Below, piece after piece: positions 25,778 through 34,349 of a stretch of DNA of 64,000 bases (position 1 is its first letter; the number at the start of each line of letters is the position of its first letter). A program made the translations under genes and the position numbers. Below the pieces are notes generated by a model that worked only from the letters and a program-made list of their open reading frames with translations, was not told where the DNA came from and ran no database searches. This stretch comes from an uncultured Lysobacteraceae bacterium (lineage in GTDB: Bacteria > Pseudomonadota > Gammaproteobacteria > Xanthomonadales > Xanthomonadaceae): the NCBI GenBank assembly GCA_902825775.1, contig CADECF010000004.1, positions 254,830 to 318,829 on the forward strand, written 5' to 3'.

Positions 25778-25886
25778 GGCGGCTCCTGGTAATGGTATGG
25801 GATTCATCGTGCGTCGCGGACTTTGCCGGCCTTCTGATAGAAGCGACGAACGGCGGGTTCGGAAATCGACACCACTCCCCAAATGA

Positions 25887-26043
25887 GCAGGGCGGGTCCT
25901 GACCCGCCATCTGCGAGACGACGCGATGGACAAATTGCGTCGACAGTATCCCGGTTACGAGCCCTTCCAAACATCCGTAGGCGAGGCTTGGCTTGAGGGT
26001 TTTTCGCTTCCGCTGGCGGGCGGCGGGTCAGGACCCGCCCTAC
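25887..26043. repeat. REP doublet, GGCGGGTC family
   Basis: GCAG-GGCGGGTCCTGACCCGCC (25887-25908) and the inverted GGCGGGTCAGGACCCGCC-CTAC (26022-26043) enclose 113 bases. Together they fill the ~300-base gap between the GST and the DNA glycosylase; no gene is seen inside. Confidence 0.82.
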
Positions 26044-26076
26044 GATTCCGCGCGATTGAAGAAATCGTCAGGCGAC

Positions 26077-26679
26077 TCATCGTTTCGAGACGTAGCGACT
26101 ACCGGGCACATACCACCGTAGCGGCAGGTCGACCGAAACGCTGAGCCCGATTCGACGGGACACGATAGGGTCGTCGGGCGCCGGCAGTCCATCCGATGCG
26201 ATGACAATCCGGCTTGACGGATCGCATAGATCGATTCCGTCGGCTTCGCCCTTGACCGAGAACGCCTGCGCAAGCTTGCCCGGACCGTTGCAAAGCTCCC
26301 GATCGCTCTTGCCTTGGCCTCGCGCGTCCCGCATCGGCGCCAAGCCTTCGAGCGGCTCCAATGCGCGCAGCAGAACGCCCGCGCCGATCCCTTCTCCTTC
26401 GCACACGGCGTTGCAGCACCAATGCATGCCGTAGGTGAAGTAGACGTACATATGCCCGGCGCGCCCGAACATGGTTCGATTGCGCTTGGTGGGCCCTCGG
26501 AAAGTGTGGGCTGCCGGATCGTCCTGGGTATAGGCCTCCACCTCGACGATTCGTCCGACACGGCCGTCGTTTCGGATGAAGAGTTTGTTGAGCAGCTGCG
26601 GCGCCACCACGGTCGGAGGTGCCTCGAAGAAGCTTCGTGGCAAAACGCCCCGGCTGGAAAAAAGTGACGAGGTAACCAT
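26077..26679 (-). CDS. 3-methyladenine DNA glycosylase (AAG/MPG type)
   Basis: 200 residues from ATG 26679 (a TTG three codons earlier is less likely). AAG-family landmarks: RIVEVEAYTQDDPAAHTFRGPTKRNRTMF, where the catalytic Glu lies in E-x-E-A-Y, GHMYVYFTYGMHWCCNAVCEGEG, VLLRALEPLEG, and LCNGPGKLAQAF. The enzyme flips out and excises alkylated purines (3-methyladenine, hypoxanthine) in base excision repair. Length matches bacterial members. Cytosolic, nucleoid-associated; single gene. Confidence 0.95.
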   Translation of the reverse strand: MVTSSLFSSRGVLPRSFFEAPPTVVAPQLLNKLFIRNDGRVGRIVEVEAYTQDDPAAHTFRGPTKRNRTMFGRAGHMYVYFTYGMHWCCNAVCEGEGIGAGVLLRALEPLEGLAPMRDARGQGKSDRELCNGPGKLAQAFSVKGEADGIDLCDPSSRIVIASDGLPAPDDPIVSRRIGLSVSVDLPLRWYVPGSRYVSKR

Positions 26680-26757
26680 CTGTTTCAATCGAAAATCATT
26701 CCGTGCCTCTAGTCGGGTTTGGCAGATGGCGATGCTGGATCGATGGAGCCACCCAGC

Positions 26758-27507
26758 CTACGTCCCTGGCTTGCGCGCGGTGTGGATCGCGACGATGCCC
26801 AGCGAAAGGCGCTTGAAATCTACTTCATGGAATCCGCATGCCCTGATCTCTTCCGCGAACACCTCGGCTGTCGGGAAATCGCGTATCCCATGCAGCAAAT
26901 ATTTGTATGCCGAGGCGTCGCCGCCCGTCGCAAGCCATCCGAGCACGGGCATGCAAGTTGCCATGTACGCAAGATAGGCGCGATGCAGCCATCGCCAGCG
27001 GATATTGGACGCTTCCAGAAGCACCAACCGGCCACCGGGCCGCAGGACGCGAAAAGCTTCTTCCAGCGCGCGCCGCCGATCGCATATCTTCATCACCAGC
27101 GACATCGAATAGGCATCGACACTGGCGTCGGAGACGGTTGGCATCGCTTCCGCATCCAATTGCCGCAAATGCACACGCCCCGCCTTGATCCCTGCGCCAA
27201 AGCGACGCCGTGCCGTCGCCAGCATCGGCGCGCTGATGTCGGCGGCCACGATAGTTCGGCCTTCGGTGGTCTGATGCGCCAGTACGCGCAGGATGATGTC
27301 GCCCGTCCCGGTGGCGCCATCGAGCAGCACGGACCATGGCTCGCCGGCGATGCGACGCGCAACGCGCCGTTTCCACAGGCGATGAATGCCAAAGCTGAAG
27401 ACATCGCACAGCAGGTCATAGCGCGAGGCGATACGCCCGAAGACGTCATCGTGCCGCCAGGCGAACTCGGCGGCGTTTTCGGATCGTGGTGGATATGGCG
27501 CATCCAT
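26758..27507 (-). CDS. UbiE/COQ5-like SAM methyltransferase
   Basis: 249 residues. Motif I LDGATGTGDIILRVLA, followed by VAADISAPMLATARRR, LDAEAMPTVSDASVDAYSMSLVMKICDRRRALEEAFRVLRPGGRLVLLE: this is the UbiE/MenG pattern. The true ubiE normally has WD-x-A-A near the start and D-x-G-x-G-T; here the glycine-rich loop begins DGATGTGD. It therefore is probably a paralogue acting on a quinone-like or lipid substrate rather than the housekeeping enzyme. Same strand as the glycosylase, 78 bases apart. Confidence 0.88.
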   Translation of the reverse strand: MDAPYPPRSENAAEFAWRHDDVFGRIASRYDLLCDVFSFGIHRLWKRRVARRIAGEPWSVLLDGATGTGDIILRVLAHQTTEGRTIVAADISAPMLATARRRFGAGIKAGRVHLRQLDAEAMPTVSDASVDAYSMSLVMKICDRRRALEEAFRVLRPGGRLVLLEASNIRWRWLHRAYLAYMATCMPVLGWLATGGDASAYKYLLHGIRDFPTAEVFAEEIRACGFHEVDFKRLSLGIVAIHTARKPGT

Positions 27508-27559
27508 TTGCGGCAGCAGTATCCAAATTTCGTTGCTTCGAAGATGACGGGTCAGGACC

Positions 27560-28524
27560 CTACACGCCCCAGAGCGCGCGCGCCTCGTCGGCGAGCAAGT
27601 CGGGCCTCTCTTCCGGCCAGAACAGCTTCCCGCCCTCGACCAGACGCACGCCGCGGGATTGGGGAAGGGTCCGATCGAGCCATTCGGCCCACACCACCGG
27701 AAAGAGTGGGTCGGCGGTGCCCCACACCATGCGGGTCGGCACGGAGCTCCGGCGCAGCGCGGGTTCGATGGCGAGGAGCGGATTCGCCTCGTACGCCGCC
27801 AAATGCCGATTCAACTGCGTCCTTCGCAGCGGCGACGATACCAACGGGGTGAAGTAGACCTCGATCGCTTCGTCGGTGAAGTTGGCCGGATCGACATAGG
27901 CGGATCCGCCGATGCCTTTGGGCGAGCGCGCGTACACGCGATCCTCGAGATGACGCGCCATTTTCTGATCGTACTGACCGGACCGCGCCGTCGCGATCGA
28001 GTTGCGCATCTGCGCGGGCGGGCTGTTCTCGTGCACGTCGCAGTTGGTGAGCAGCAATGTGCGGACGCGATCCGGATATTGCGCCACGAACAGCTGCGCG
28101 ATCGTCCCGCCGCTATCGTTGGCGATGAGGTCGACCGAGGGAATCGAGAGCGCGTCGAGCAACGCGACGAGCATGTCGGTCTGCGCCTGCGGAGAGAAGT
28201 CCTGCTGGTCGGGCGCGTCGGTGTAGCCCAGCCCAATGAAATCCGGCGCGAGGCACCGCCGTAAGGCGACAGCCGTTCGAGCGAGCCCCGCCATTGAAAC
28301 CCGTTCAACGGAAAGCCGTGCAGGAAGAGCGCGACCGGGCCGCTGCCACGCTCCACGTACGCGATACGCCCGAACCGCGTTGGAGCGAATCGCCGCGACG
28401 CATGGAAGGCTGCGGCATCCAACCTCGCCGGTTCCTCGCGTCCGCTGCGCATCGAACCGCAAGCCGGGAGCGCCGCCGCACCGGCGACCGTGGCGCATGT
28501 CCACAGGAAATCCCTTCGCTTCAT
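27560..28524 (-). pseudogene. Tat-exported alpha/beta hydrolase broken by a one-base frameshift
   Basis: The N-terminal part is read from ATG 28524 with a twin-arginine signal (MKRRDFLWTCATVAGAAALPACG) through LFLHGFPLNGFQW to SLERLSPY. At about 28260/28261 the frame must change by one base; the other frame then continues RCLAPDFIGLGYTD, LIANDSGGTIAQLFVAQYP, and VWGTADPLFP to ALWGV, with no gap in homology. Insertion of one C between TAC and GGCGG restores a single ~320-residue frame. Family: haloalkane dehalogenase/epoxide hydrolase-like or esterase. Either a real mutation or a sequencing error. Confidence 0.82.
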
Positions 28525-28641
28525 CTCGGCTCCCGCGCCGCGAACGGCGCCGCTAAGTATGCGCCCGACGTTACCCGCAGGCCGAAGCGGGCGCAATCGG
28601 GAAGAAGTCACTATCAGTTGGCGCCAATATCGGCAGCCCTA

Positions 28642-29403
28642 TCAGCGCGTGGCGACGAGGAACAGCCGCGGGAACGGCAGCAGCGTCGTCCCGTCCGCGA
28701 GCAGAGGATAAGCGGCGGCTATGTCGCGGCGATACGCGGCAAGGAACGCTTGCCGCTCTTCGGCGTCCAGCGGCGCCAGATAGGGCCGCAGCGCCGTTGC
28801 TTTGAACCATTCGACGATGGCGTCGTGATCCTGCAACGGATGGAAATACGCGGTGCGCCAGACATCCACCCGCGTGCACAACGGTTTGAGCAGCGCGTAG
28901 TACCACGCGGCGTCGTGACGGTCTGGATGCGACACCTGCGCGAGCTTGCGCGACCACGGCCCCTGCGCGGCCACATCGCGTGCGATCCGATGCGCCGGTT
29001 CGGCCAGGTTGTCCGGCGTCTGCACGGCCAGGCATCCGCCTTCGGCCAACTGGGCGACGAGCCGGGGATACAGCGACGCGTGATCCGGTAGCCACTGCAG
29101 CGAGGCGTTGGCGAGGATGACATCCACCGGTGTTGGCGCGCGCCAGTCGGCGATGTCGGCCAATTTGAACTCGATATCCGCCAAGCGTTCGCGCGCCGCG
29201 CGGATCATGTCGGCCGAACTGTCCAGGCCACGGACTGTGGCCGCAGGGTAACGGGCCGCAAGCGCTTCGGTAGAGTTGCCCGGCCCGCAACCCAGATCGA
29301 CGGCGGTGCGCACGTCGTCGCGCGGAATGGCGGCCACCAGATCGCGGACGGGGCGAGTGCGTTCGTCCTCGAACCGTGCGTATTGCTGTGCGGACCATGT
29401 CAT
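28642..29403 (-). CDS. tam: Trans-aconitate 2-methyltransferase
   Basis: 253 residues; resembles Escherichia coli Tam along its whole length: WSAQQYARFEDERTRPVRDLVA, VDLGCGPGNSTEALAARYP (SAM motif I), GLDSSADMIRAAR, NASLQWLPDH, VDVWRTAYFHPLQDHDAIVEWFKATALRPYL and FPRLFLVATR. It methylates trans-aconitate, a spontaneous inhibitor formed from the TCA intermediate cis-aconitate, using SAM. Cytosolic. Adjacent to the frameshifted hydrolase on the same strand and divergent from another hydrolase. Confidence 0.95.
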   Translation of the reverse strand: MTWSAQQYARFEDERTRPVRDLVAAIPRDDVRTAVDLGCGPGNSTEALAARYPAATVRGLDSSADMIRAARERLADIEFKLADIADWRAPTPVDVILANASLQWLPDHASLYPRLVAQLAEGGCLAVQTPDNLAEPAHRIARDVAAQGPWSRKLAQVSHPDRHDAAWYYALLKPLCTRVDVWRTAYFHPLQDHDAIVEWFKATALRPYLAPLDAEERQAFLAAYRRDIAAAYPLLADGTTLLPFPRLFLVATR

Positions 29404-29567
29404 GGGTTCACCTCGTCGACGGCCGGCATTTTTGCATGCCCGGGCCCTGTCGAATGGTGGTTACTAGCGCACCCCACAGCCAATACCGTGTCCGCATCCC
29501 CCAATGCAGTCCTCGTGCTGCCTCGCATGGCCGATTCGGCGGCTTCCCGACGACGCCGGACTCGGAC

Positions 29568-30464
29568 ATGAAGAAGACCCCGGCGCCCCTCATGAATGAA
29601 CAAGAAATCGATCTTAACGGCACGTCTCTCGCGTATCGGGAGTGCGGCCGTGGCGATCCGATGGTGCTCGTCCACGCGGGTATCAGCGACCTGCGTTCGT
29701 GGGAGCCGCTCGAACCCCTCGTCGCGGAACATTTTCGCGTCATCAACTACAGCCGTCGGTTCGCCCACCCTAACCGTCCCATCGACGACGGCGTGGACGA
29801 TGCGCTCGACCAACATGCCGAAGACTTGGTAGCGCTCATCGGGAGGCTCGGTCTCGGAAAGGCGCATCTGGTCGGCAACTCTTCCGGCGCCTTCGTATGC
29901 CTGCTCGCCGCGCAGCGACGTCCCGACCTCGTGCGTACGCTCACGCTCGAAGAGCCGCCTGTCCTGTCCATGTTCTTGACGGCGCTTCCGCCTAAGCCGG
30001 GCGAGCTCTTCAAACTCCTGTTGTCTTCGCCTGGCGCGCTGGTCGCGCTTCTCAAGTTCGGCGCCGGCGCGATCGGACCGGCAATGAAGGCGTTTCGCGA
30101 GGGCAACGACAGCGCCGCGCTGGATTTCTTCGCGCGCGGCGTTCTCGGCGACGCCGCATACGCGAAGATCGCTCCCGCGCGAAAGCGGCAGATGACGGAT
30201 AACCTCAAACAGCATCGCGCGGCGCTACTGGGTGCGGGATTGCCGGTCTTTACCGCGGCGGACGCCGCGTCGCTCGGTATCCCGACGCAACTCGTCCGCG
30301 GCAGCGACACTCCCGGTTTCCAGCGGCGGATCAACCAACGCCTCGCCGGATTGATCCCGGGCGCCAGGGACATTTGCATCCCGAACGCGTCCCACTTCGT
30401 CCACGAAGACGATCCGCAACGGGTAGCCGAAGCGATCCGCACGTTCTGCAGCGAGCACGGATAG
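29568..30464 (+). CDS. Alpha/beta hydrolase fold protein
   Basis: 298 residues from ATG 29568; an alternative ATG at 29592 (MNEQEIDLNGTSLAYRE) is equally plausible. Motifs: VLVHAGISDLRSWEPLEP, nucleophile elbow LVGNSSGAFVCL (Ser), VRGSDTPGFQ in the Asp region, and ASHFVHEDDP with the catalytic His. The HAGISD variant of the oxyanion loop (instead of HGxPG) is unusual but occurs in this branch. Leaderless, cytosolic. Substrate unknown; single gene, divergent from tam. Confidence 0.9.
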   Translation: MKKTPAPLMNEQEIDLNGTSLAYRECGRGDPMVLVHAGISDLRSWEPLEPLVAEHFRVINYSRRFAHPNRPIDDGVDDALDQHAEDLVALIGRLGLGKAHLVGNSSGAFVCLLAAQRRPDLVRTLTLEEPPVLSMFLTALPPKPGELFKLLLSSPGALVALLKFGAGAIGPAMKAFREGNDSAALDFFARGVLGDAAYAKIAPARKRQMTDNLKQHRAALLGAGLPVFTAADAASLGIPTQLVRGSDTPGFQRRINQRLAGLIPGARDICIPNASHFVHEDDPQRVAEAIRTFCSEHG

Positions 30465-30516
30465 AAAACGGCAGAGCAGGAATACCCGCGCCCTGGGTTG
30501 ATGGAACCAAACCAGC

Positions 30517-32163
30517 CTACGGCTGCCGATCGCGTCGCGGCAATTTCGCTTTGAGCCGCGTACCCGCCGGCCGGCGCTTGGCGATGAACAAGGATCCGCC
30601 CAGTTCCTGCAGGCGTTTGCGCATATTGTTCAGACCCATTCCGCGTTCGATTTGTTCGGGCATACCGCAGCCGTCGTCCGCGACGATGGCGCATAAGCTG
30701 GTCTCGGTCAGCTCGATCGACACATCGATGCGTTGCGGCGCCGCATGCCGGACCGCATTGGACGCCGCTTCCTGGCATATCCTCAGAATCGCTTCTTCGT
30801 GCGCTTCCGCTTGCGGCTGGTAGCCGACGACCGAAAACTCGAAATGCAAATGCATGGGCAGCATCACGCGCAGGAGTTTCTGCAGCGATTCCGGGAGCCC
30901 TTGCGCTTCCTTCGTCGCGCCCGGCGGGTGCGGATGGTCTTCCCGGGTAAGCTCGCGAAGCATTCCGCGCAGTTCGCTCAACGCCAACTGCGACAATTCG
31001 GCGAGCCTGGCGGCAAGCCGCTCGCCTTCGGCCGGATCGCTTCGCCACGCTCCCTGCATCGATTGCGCGATCAAGCTCATCGAAGAAAGTATCTGGGTGA
31101 CGTTGTCGTGCAGATCCCGCGACAGACGCTGCCTTTCCTCGAAAATGGCGATCTTCCGGTTTTGCGCCTGCAACCGGGCCTTGACGATCGCCAGCGACAG
31201 TTTTTCGGCCACGATGCCCAGGCTTGCGACGTCGAGTTCGTCGAAAGGGCCCTCGCCTTCCACGTTGAGGACGCCCAACGCCTCGTCCTGATGCAGCAGC
31301 GGCACGGCCAGCTCCGCCCTCGCCGGCCGCACGCCCGGCGGAACGACGTAACGAGGGTCGCGTCTCACATCGTTCACCAGTTGCGCGCGCCGCTCGTGCA
31401 GCGCAGCGCCCATGATGCCGGCGGTTATCGGCAAACGCCGCTCGCGGAAGACCTGACGTTTGTGCTCTCCGCCGCGGACCCTGACGACCATCACCTCCGG
31501 GTTCAGCGGATCGATCAGCGGTATGTCGACGCTGGTATAAGCCAATATCTCGTGGATGGCATCGGCGGATTGCTGCAGGAAGGCCTCGATGTCGAGATCG
31601 GAAGTGCTCAATCCCGATACGCTCGCGATCAGAGCGAACCGCTGCGCGCGTTTTTGTTCCTCGCTGTAACGGCGCGCATTGTCGATGGCGATGGCGACAT
31701 GCCGGGCGAACAGTTCCACCAGTTCCAACGCGCGCTCGTTGAAGCAATCGCTCCGCCATGAGCCCAGGCAGAACACGCCGATGAGCTCGCCGCGCTTCTG
31801 GATCGGCACGCCCAGGAACATCTTGTCCGCGGGCTCGCCTTCCAAAGGGTTCGGAAGGTCGCCGTAGCGGCTCAAGACGGTCGCATGGGTCTCCAGGACC
31901 CGGCCGGCCAGGCCCTGGCCGGGATAGATCTGCGGATTGAGGCTTTGCATCGGCCGGCCGTACGTAGCGGCCGTGATGAAATGATGGTGGGCCGGCGAAT
32001 ACAAACCGATGATGCCGTCGTCGGCGCCGACCGCCCGGGTAGCGCGTTCCACCGTGCGCTCGAGCAAAGGTTCCAAGGCCAGTTCGCCCGATATGTCGCC
32101 GACGATTTGCGACAGCAGTTCGAACTGCTCGTCCAGGCCGTGGGTCGCCAACGGTCCGTTCAT
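30517..32163 (-). CDS. Cytosolic GAF-GAF histidine kinase (NarL-type, HisKA_3), orphan
   Basis: 548 residues from ATG 32163. Two GAF domains occupy about 20-165 and 190-335 (second one with VLNVEGEGPFDELDVASLGIVAEKLS). The HisKA_3 dimerisation helix follows with RLSRDLHDNVTQILSSM (phospho-acceptor His), then HATPase_c: QEAASNAVRHAAP (N box), DDGCGMPEQ and GMGLNNMRKRLQELGG (G boxes). No transmembrane segment, so it senses a soluble or diffusible signal through GAF. Partners for this class carry LuxR-type output, but none is next to it; the pair at 48805-50669 is separate. Confidence 0.92.
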   Translation of the reverse strand: MNGPLATHGLDEQFELLSQIVGDISGELALEPLLERTVERATRAVGADDGIIGLYSPAHHHFITAATYGRPMQSLNPQIYPGQGLAGRVLETHATVLSRYGDLPNPLEGEPADKMFLGVPIQKRGELIGVFCLGSWRSDCFNERALELVELFARHVAIAIDNARRYSEEQKRAQRFALIASVSGLSTSDLDIEAFLQQSADAIHEILAYTSVDIPLIDPLNPEVMVVRVRGGEHKRQVFRERRLPITAGIMGAALHERRAQLVNDVRRDPRYVVPPGVRPARAELAVPLLHQDEALGVLNVEGEGPFDELDVASLGIVAEKLSLAIVKARLQAQNRKIAIFEERQRLSRDLHDNVTQILSSMSLIAQSMQGAWRSDPAEGERLAARLAELSQLALSELRGMLRELTREDHPHPPGATKEAQGLPESLQKLLRVMLPMHLHFEFSVVGYQPQAEAHEEAILRICQEAASNAVRHAAPQRIDVSIELTETSLCAIVADDGCGMPEQIERGMGLNNMRKRLQELGGSLFIAKRRPAGTRLKAKLPRRDRQP

Positions 32164-32372
32164 AGGCGATCGCCGGCCTCGGGCCACGCGCGCAAGGCGA
32201 ACCGTTTGGCTACGGCGTCGCAGGGCGACAACCGCCTAATGTGCATCGCCGGCATACGGCACTCGTGGCTCCGACCCCCGCCCGGGGCAGTGTGTCCATG
32301 CTACATGCCGAATTACGGCGAGGCACCCTCGCTTAAGTCAGGCACCCGTTCCTGCCATCCCGCAACGGAACC

Positions 32373-32401
32373 GTAGCCCGGGTAAGCGCAGCGCACCCGG
32401 G
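32373..32401 (+). repeat. REP, GTAG + CCCGGGT family, downstream of RAYT
   Basis: GTAGCCCGGGTAAG then CGCACCCGGG: the GTAG head plus an imperfect palindrome. It lies 11 bases beyond the stop codon of the RAYT gene; further members flank the other side at 32962-33048, 33105-33191 and 34211-34296. Confidence 0.85.
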
Positions 32402-32411
32402 ACGCGTTCGA

Positions 32412-32891
32412 TCAACGCCTCGCACTGCCCCAATCCCGCGGAAGCAACCCATCCCGCACATATCGATGAAACGAAGAGAGCGGCCAATCCGACACCCGTT
32501 CGACAAGCCCATGTTTGACCGGATTGAAATGCACGTAATCCACATGCGCGCATAGATCGGCCTCATCGCGAATCGTGTGTTCCCAGAACCGCGATTGCCA
32601 GGGCGACGGCATCGTGCGCCGTACCCGGGTGCGCAAGGTGAAGCCCTTCTTGATGTCCTGCCAGAGTCGCGAGTAGTCGTCTCGCCCGTCGCGCATTTCG
32701 ATGACGGCATGCAAGTGGTCCGGGAGCACGACAGCCGCGACGACATCGTGCGGAACCCGGCCGCCGGCGGCTTTCCATGCCTCTTGCAAGTCATGGAAGC
32801 GCTCCACCAGCAAACGGCTCCGACGGTCGCGCAGCGTCACCGTAAAGAAGTAAGTCCCGTTGCGCTCGCGATTGCGCCGATATCGCACCAT
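32412..32891 (-). CDS. REP-associated tyrosine transposase (RAYT)
   Basis: 159 residues. A Y1/HUH-type single-strand transposase: N-terminal RNRERNGTYFFTVTLRDRRS, histidine pair in VVLPDHLHAVIEM (H-x-H), helix with SRLWQDIKKGFT, WQSRFWEHTIRDEADLCAHVDYVHFNPVKHGLV, where Y is the presumptive catalytic tyrosine followed by N-P-V. RAYTs are single-copy, domesticated relatives of IS200/IS605 TnpA that process REP hairpins. No accessory tnpB, and no terminal repeats of an IS; REP copies of one family flank it on both sides. Confidence 0.93.
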   Translation of the reverse strand: MVRYRRNRERNGTYFFTVTLRDRRSRLLVERFHDLQEAWKAAGGRVPHDVVAAVVLPDHLHAVIEMRDGRDDYSRLWQDIKKGFTLRTRVRRTMPSPWQSRFWEHTIRDEADLCAHVDYVHFNPVKHGLVERVSDWPLSSFHRYVRDGLLPRDWGSARR

Positions 32892-32961
32892 GCGCCGAGC
32901 GTGCCGACCTCAACCGATCTCACCCATCGGAAGACCCCGCACCCCCATGCAAGAAAACCCC

Positions 32962-33048
32962 GTAGCCCGAGTAAGGCCGCAGGCCGCACCCGGGATCGCA
33001 GCGACGGGAGAGGAAGAGCCCCGGGTGCGCTTCGCTTACCCGGGCTAC
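32962..33048. repeat. REPIN (inverted REP doublet), CCCGGGT family
   Basis: GTAGCCCGAGTAAGG...CACCCGGG (32962-32994) and the inverted CCCCGGGTG...TTACCCGGGCTAC (33019-33048). Spacer about 25 bases. First of two consecutive doublets that fill the 305-base gap 32892-33196. Confidence 0.88.
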
Positions 33049-33104
33049 GCAATCTGACTCAACCGCCCGCACTCATCGGAAGTATCCGTGCCATGCGAAA
33101 AACC

Positions 33105-33191
33105 GTAGCCCGGGTAAGGCCGCAGGCCGCACCCGGGTCCGCGGCGACGAGAGAGAAAGAGCCCCGGGTGCGCTTCGCTTACCCGGGCTAC
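33105..33191. repeat. REPIN, CCCGGGT family, second copy
   Basis: Same architecture and nearly the same sequence as 32962-33048 (GTAGCCCGGGTAAGG ... GCTAC), suggesting a tandem duplication of the doublet with about 56 bases between. Its right end touches the stop codon of the membrane protein at 33197. Confidence 0.88.
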
Positions 33192-33196
33192 GCTGG

Positions 33197-33862
33197 CTAT
33201 CCGCCCTTCTTCGCCAACGCTTCGGCCAAAAGTACTTCGTAGAGCTGCACGCGCAATCGCATATGTGCGGCTAGCCAAGCGATGAGATAGGTGATTGCGA
33301 GGAACAGCGCCAGGATAATCTGCCAGAGCGGTACGCCCTCCGGATCGAGATATGCCTTCAGCTGAATGCTCAAGGCCGCCAGGACGGGAACAATGCCCAA
33401 TTTATCGAGGCTTCCCGTCAGCAACCCGAGCTTCGACGCCAAGCGGGTTTGCACGTGGCGCGCGAAACGCTGGTGCTCTTCAAGCTGTTCTTTCGGGAAC
33501 TCGACGAGCCATCGATACAGATTGCGGAAATGAACAAGATCATGGTCGAGCTGCTTTATCTGGTCGTCCTTCCAGCGCAGGAAACTCAACGTCACCACGC
33601 AAATGTTTCGCAAGAAATCAGGCGCGTAACCCACAACCGCCATCCACAACCCCACGCGAGCCATGCTCGCCATCCACATCTGTGGTTGCCAGAACTCGAT
33701 AAAGATAGATGGAAGAAGCCCAACCACAATCCCGATCGTACCGAGAATATTGAAGGGAATCAGCCAACGCGGTGTATTCAGTACGGCAGAAGGGCCGTCG
33801 GGTATGGCACGGATTCGCTCTTCCAGCTCCGCGAAGGAAAGTCCGTTGTCCGTCATGGCCAT
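33197..33862 (-). CDS. Integral membrane protein, unknown function
   Basis: 221 residues. Membrane segments near 34-55 (NILGTIGIVVGLLPSIFI), 66-84, 148-170 and a C-terminal LWQIILALFLAITYLIAWLAA; a charged central helix (RWKDDQIKQLDHDLVHFRNLYRWLV, QLEEHQRFARHVQTRL) may form a coiled coil in the cytosol. Not recognised. Located in a repeat-rich part between the RAYT and the AT-richer island; codon use is less G+C-rich than in the core genes, compatible with acquisition. Confidence 0.7.
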   Translation of the reverse strand: MAMTDNGLSFAELEERIRAIPDGPSAVLNTPRWLIPFNILGTIGIVVGLLPSIFIEFWQPQMWMASMARVGLWMAVVGYAPDFLRNICVVTLSFLRWKDDQIKQLDHDLVHFRNLYRWLVEFPKEQLEEHQRFARHVQTRLASKLGLLTGSLDKLGIVPVLAALSIQLKAYLDPEGVPLWQIILALFLAITYLIAWLAAHMRLRVQLYEVLLAEALAKKGG

Positions 33863-33978
33863 AACTCCATTGGCGATCCTTCACGTTTGCATGGAAATGG
33901 GTCGAGATGCGTTTTTTGAAAATCTACTATGACTCTTCTTTTTGGCGCCTCGGAGTTCTACTCCTTCAACCGGTAAAC

Positions 33979-34034
33979 GGCGGGTCAGGACCCGCCCTAC
34001 AACCCCGCGACCGTAGGGCGGGTCCTGACCCGCC
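33979..34034. repeat. Tail-to-tail REP pair, GGCGGGTC family
   Basis: GGCGGGTCAGGACCCGCC-CTAC (33979-34000) followed by GTAG-GGCGGGTCCTGACCCGCC (34013-34034); here the GTAG heads face each other, opposite to the doublets elsewhere. Lies in the 487-base gene-free gap 33863-34349. Confidence 0.82.
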
Positions 34035-34149
34035 GAATGCGAGGTGCCGCGATGGGCAAGATTGCGTCGGCGGTATCCGGGCTACGGGCCCTTGCGAACC
34101 CCAACGTCGCAGACTCACACGAATCGTCGCTAGATTGAGAGGTCGCGAT

Positions 34150-34172
34150 GTTGGGGTTGCACCCCAACCTAC
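34150..34172 (+). repeat. REP-like palindrome, TTGGGG..CCCCAA family
   Basis: GTTGGGGTTGCACCCCAAC followed by CTAC. Second member of the family seen at 21621-21644. Confidence 0.65.
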
Positions 34173-34210
34173 GAGCTCATCGGAAGTATCCGTGCCACGC
34201 GAAAAACTCC

Positions 34211-34296
34211 GTAGCCCGGGTAAGGCCGCAGGCCGCACCCGGGTTCGCAGCGACGGAGAGGAAGAGCCCCGGGTGCGCTTCGCTTACCCGGGCTAC
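34211..34296. repeat. REPIN, CCCGGGT family, third copy
   Basis: GTAGCCCGGGTAAGG...CACCCGGG and the inverted CCCCGGGTG...CCCGGGCTAC. Ends 54 bases before the small partner gene of the RelA/SpoT-domain protein, marking the left edge of the AT-richer island. Confidence 0.85.
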
Positions 34297-34349
34297 GCTG
34301 GCTCCTAAATCGAGTATGCAGTGAAGCAATCTCTAACCCATCCTTCTGG

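Noticed and set aside
29747-31759. 670-residue minus-strand frame over the hydrolase and kinase
   Set aside because: Shadow frame in a different phase from the kinase; composition Arg/Ala-rich and no motifs.
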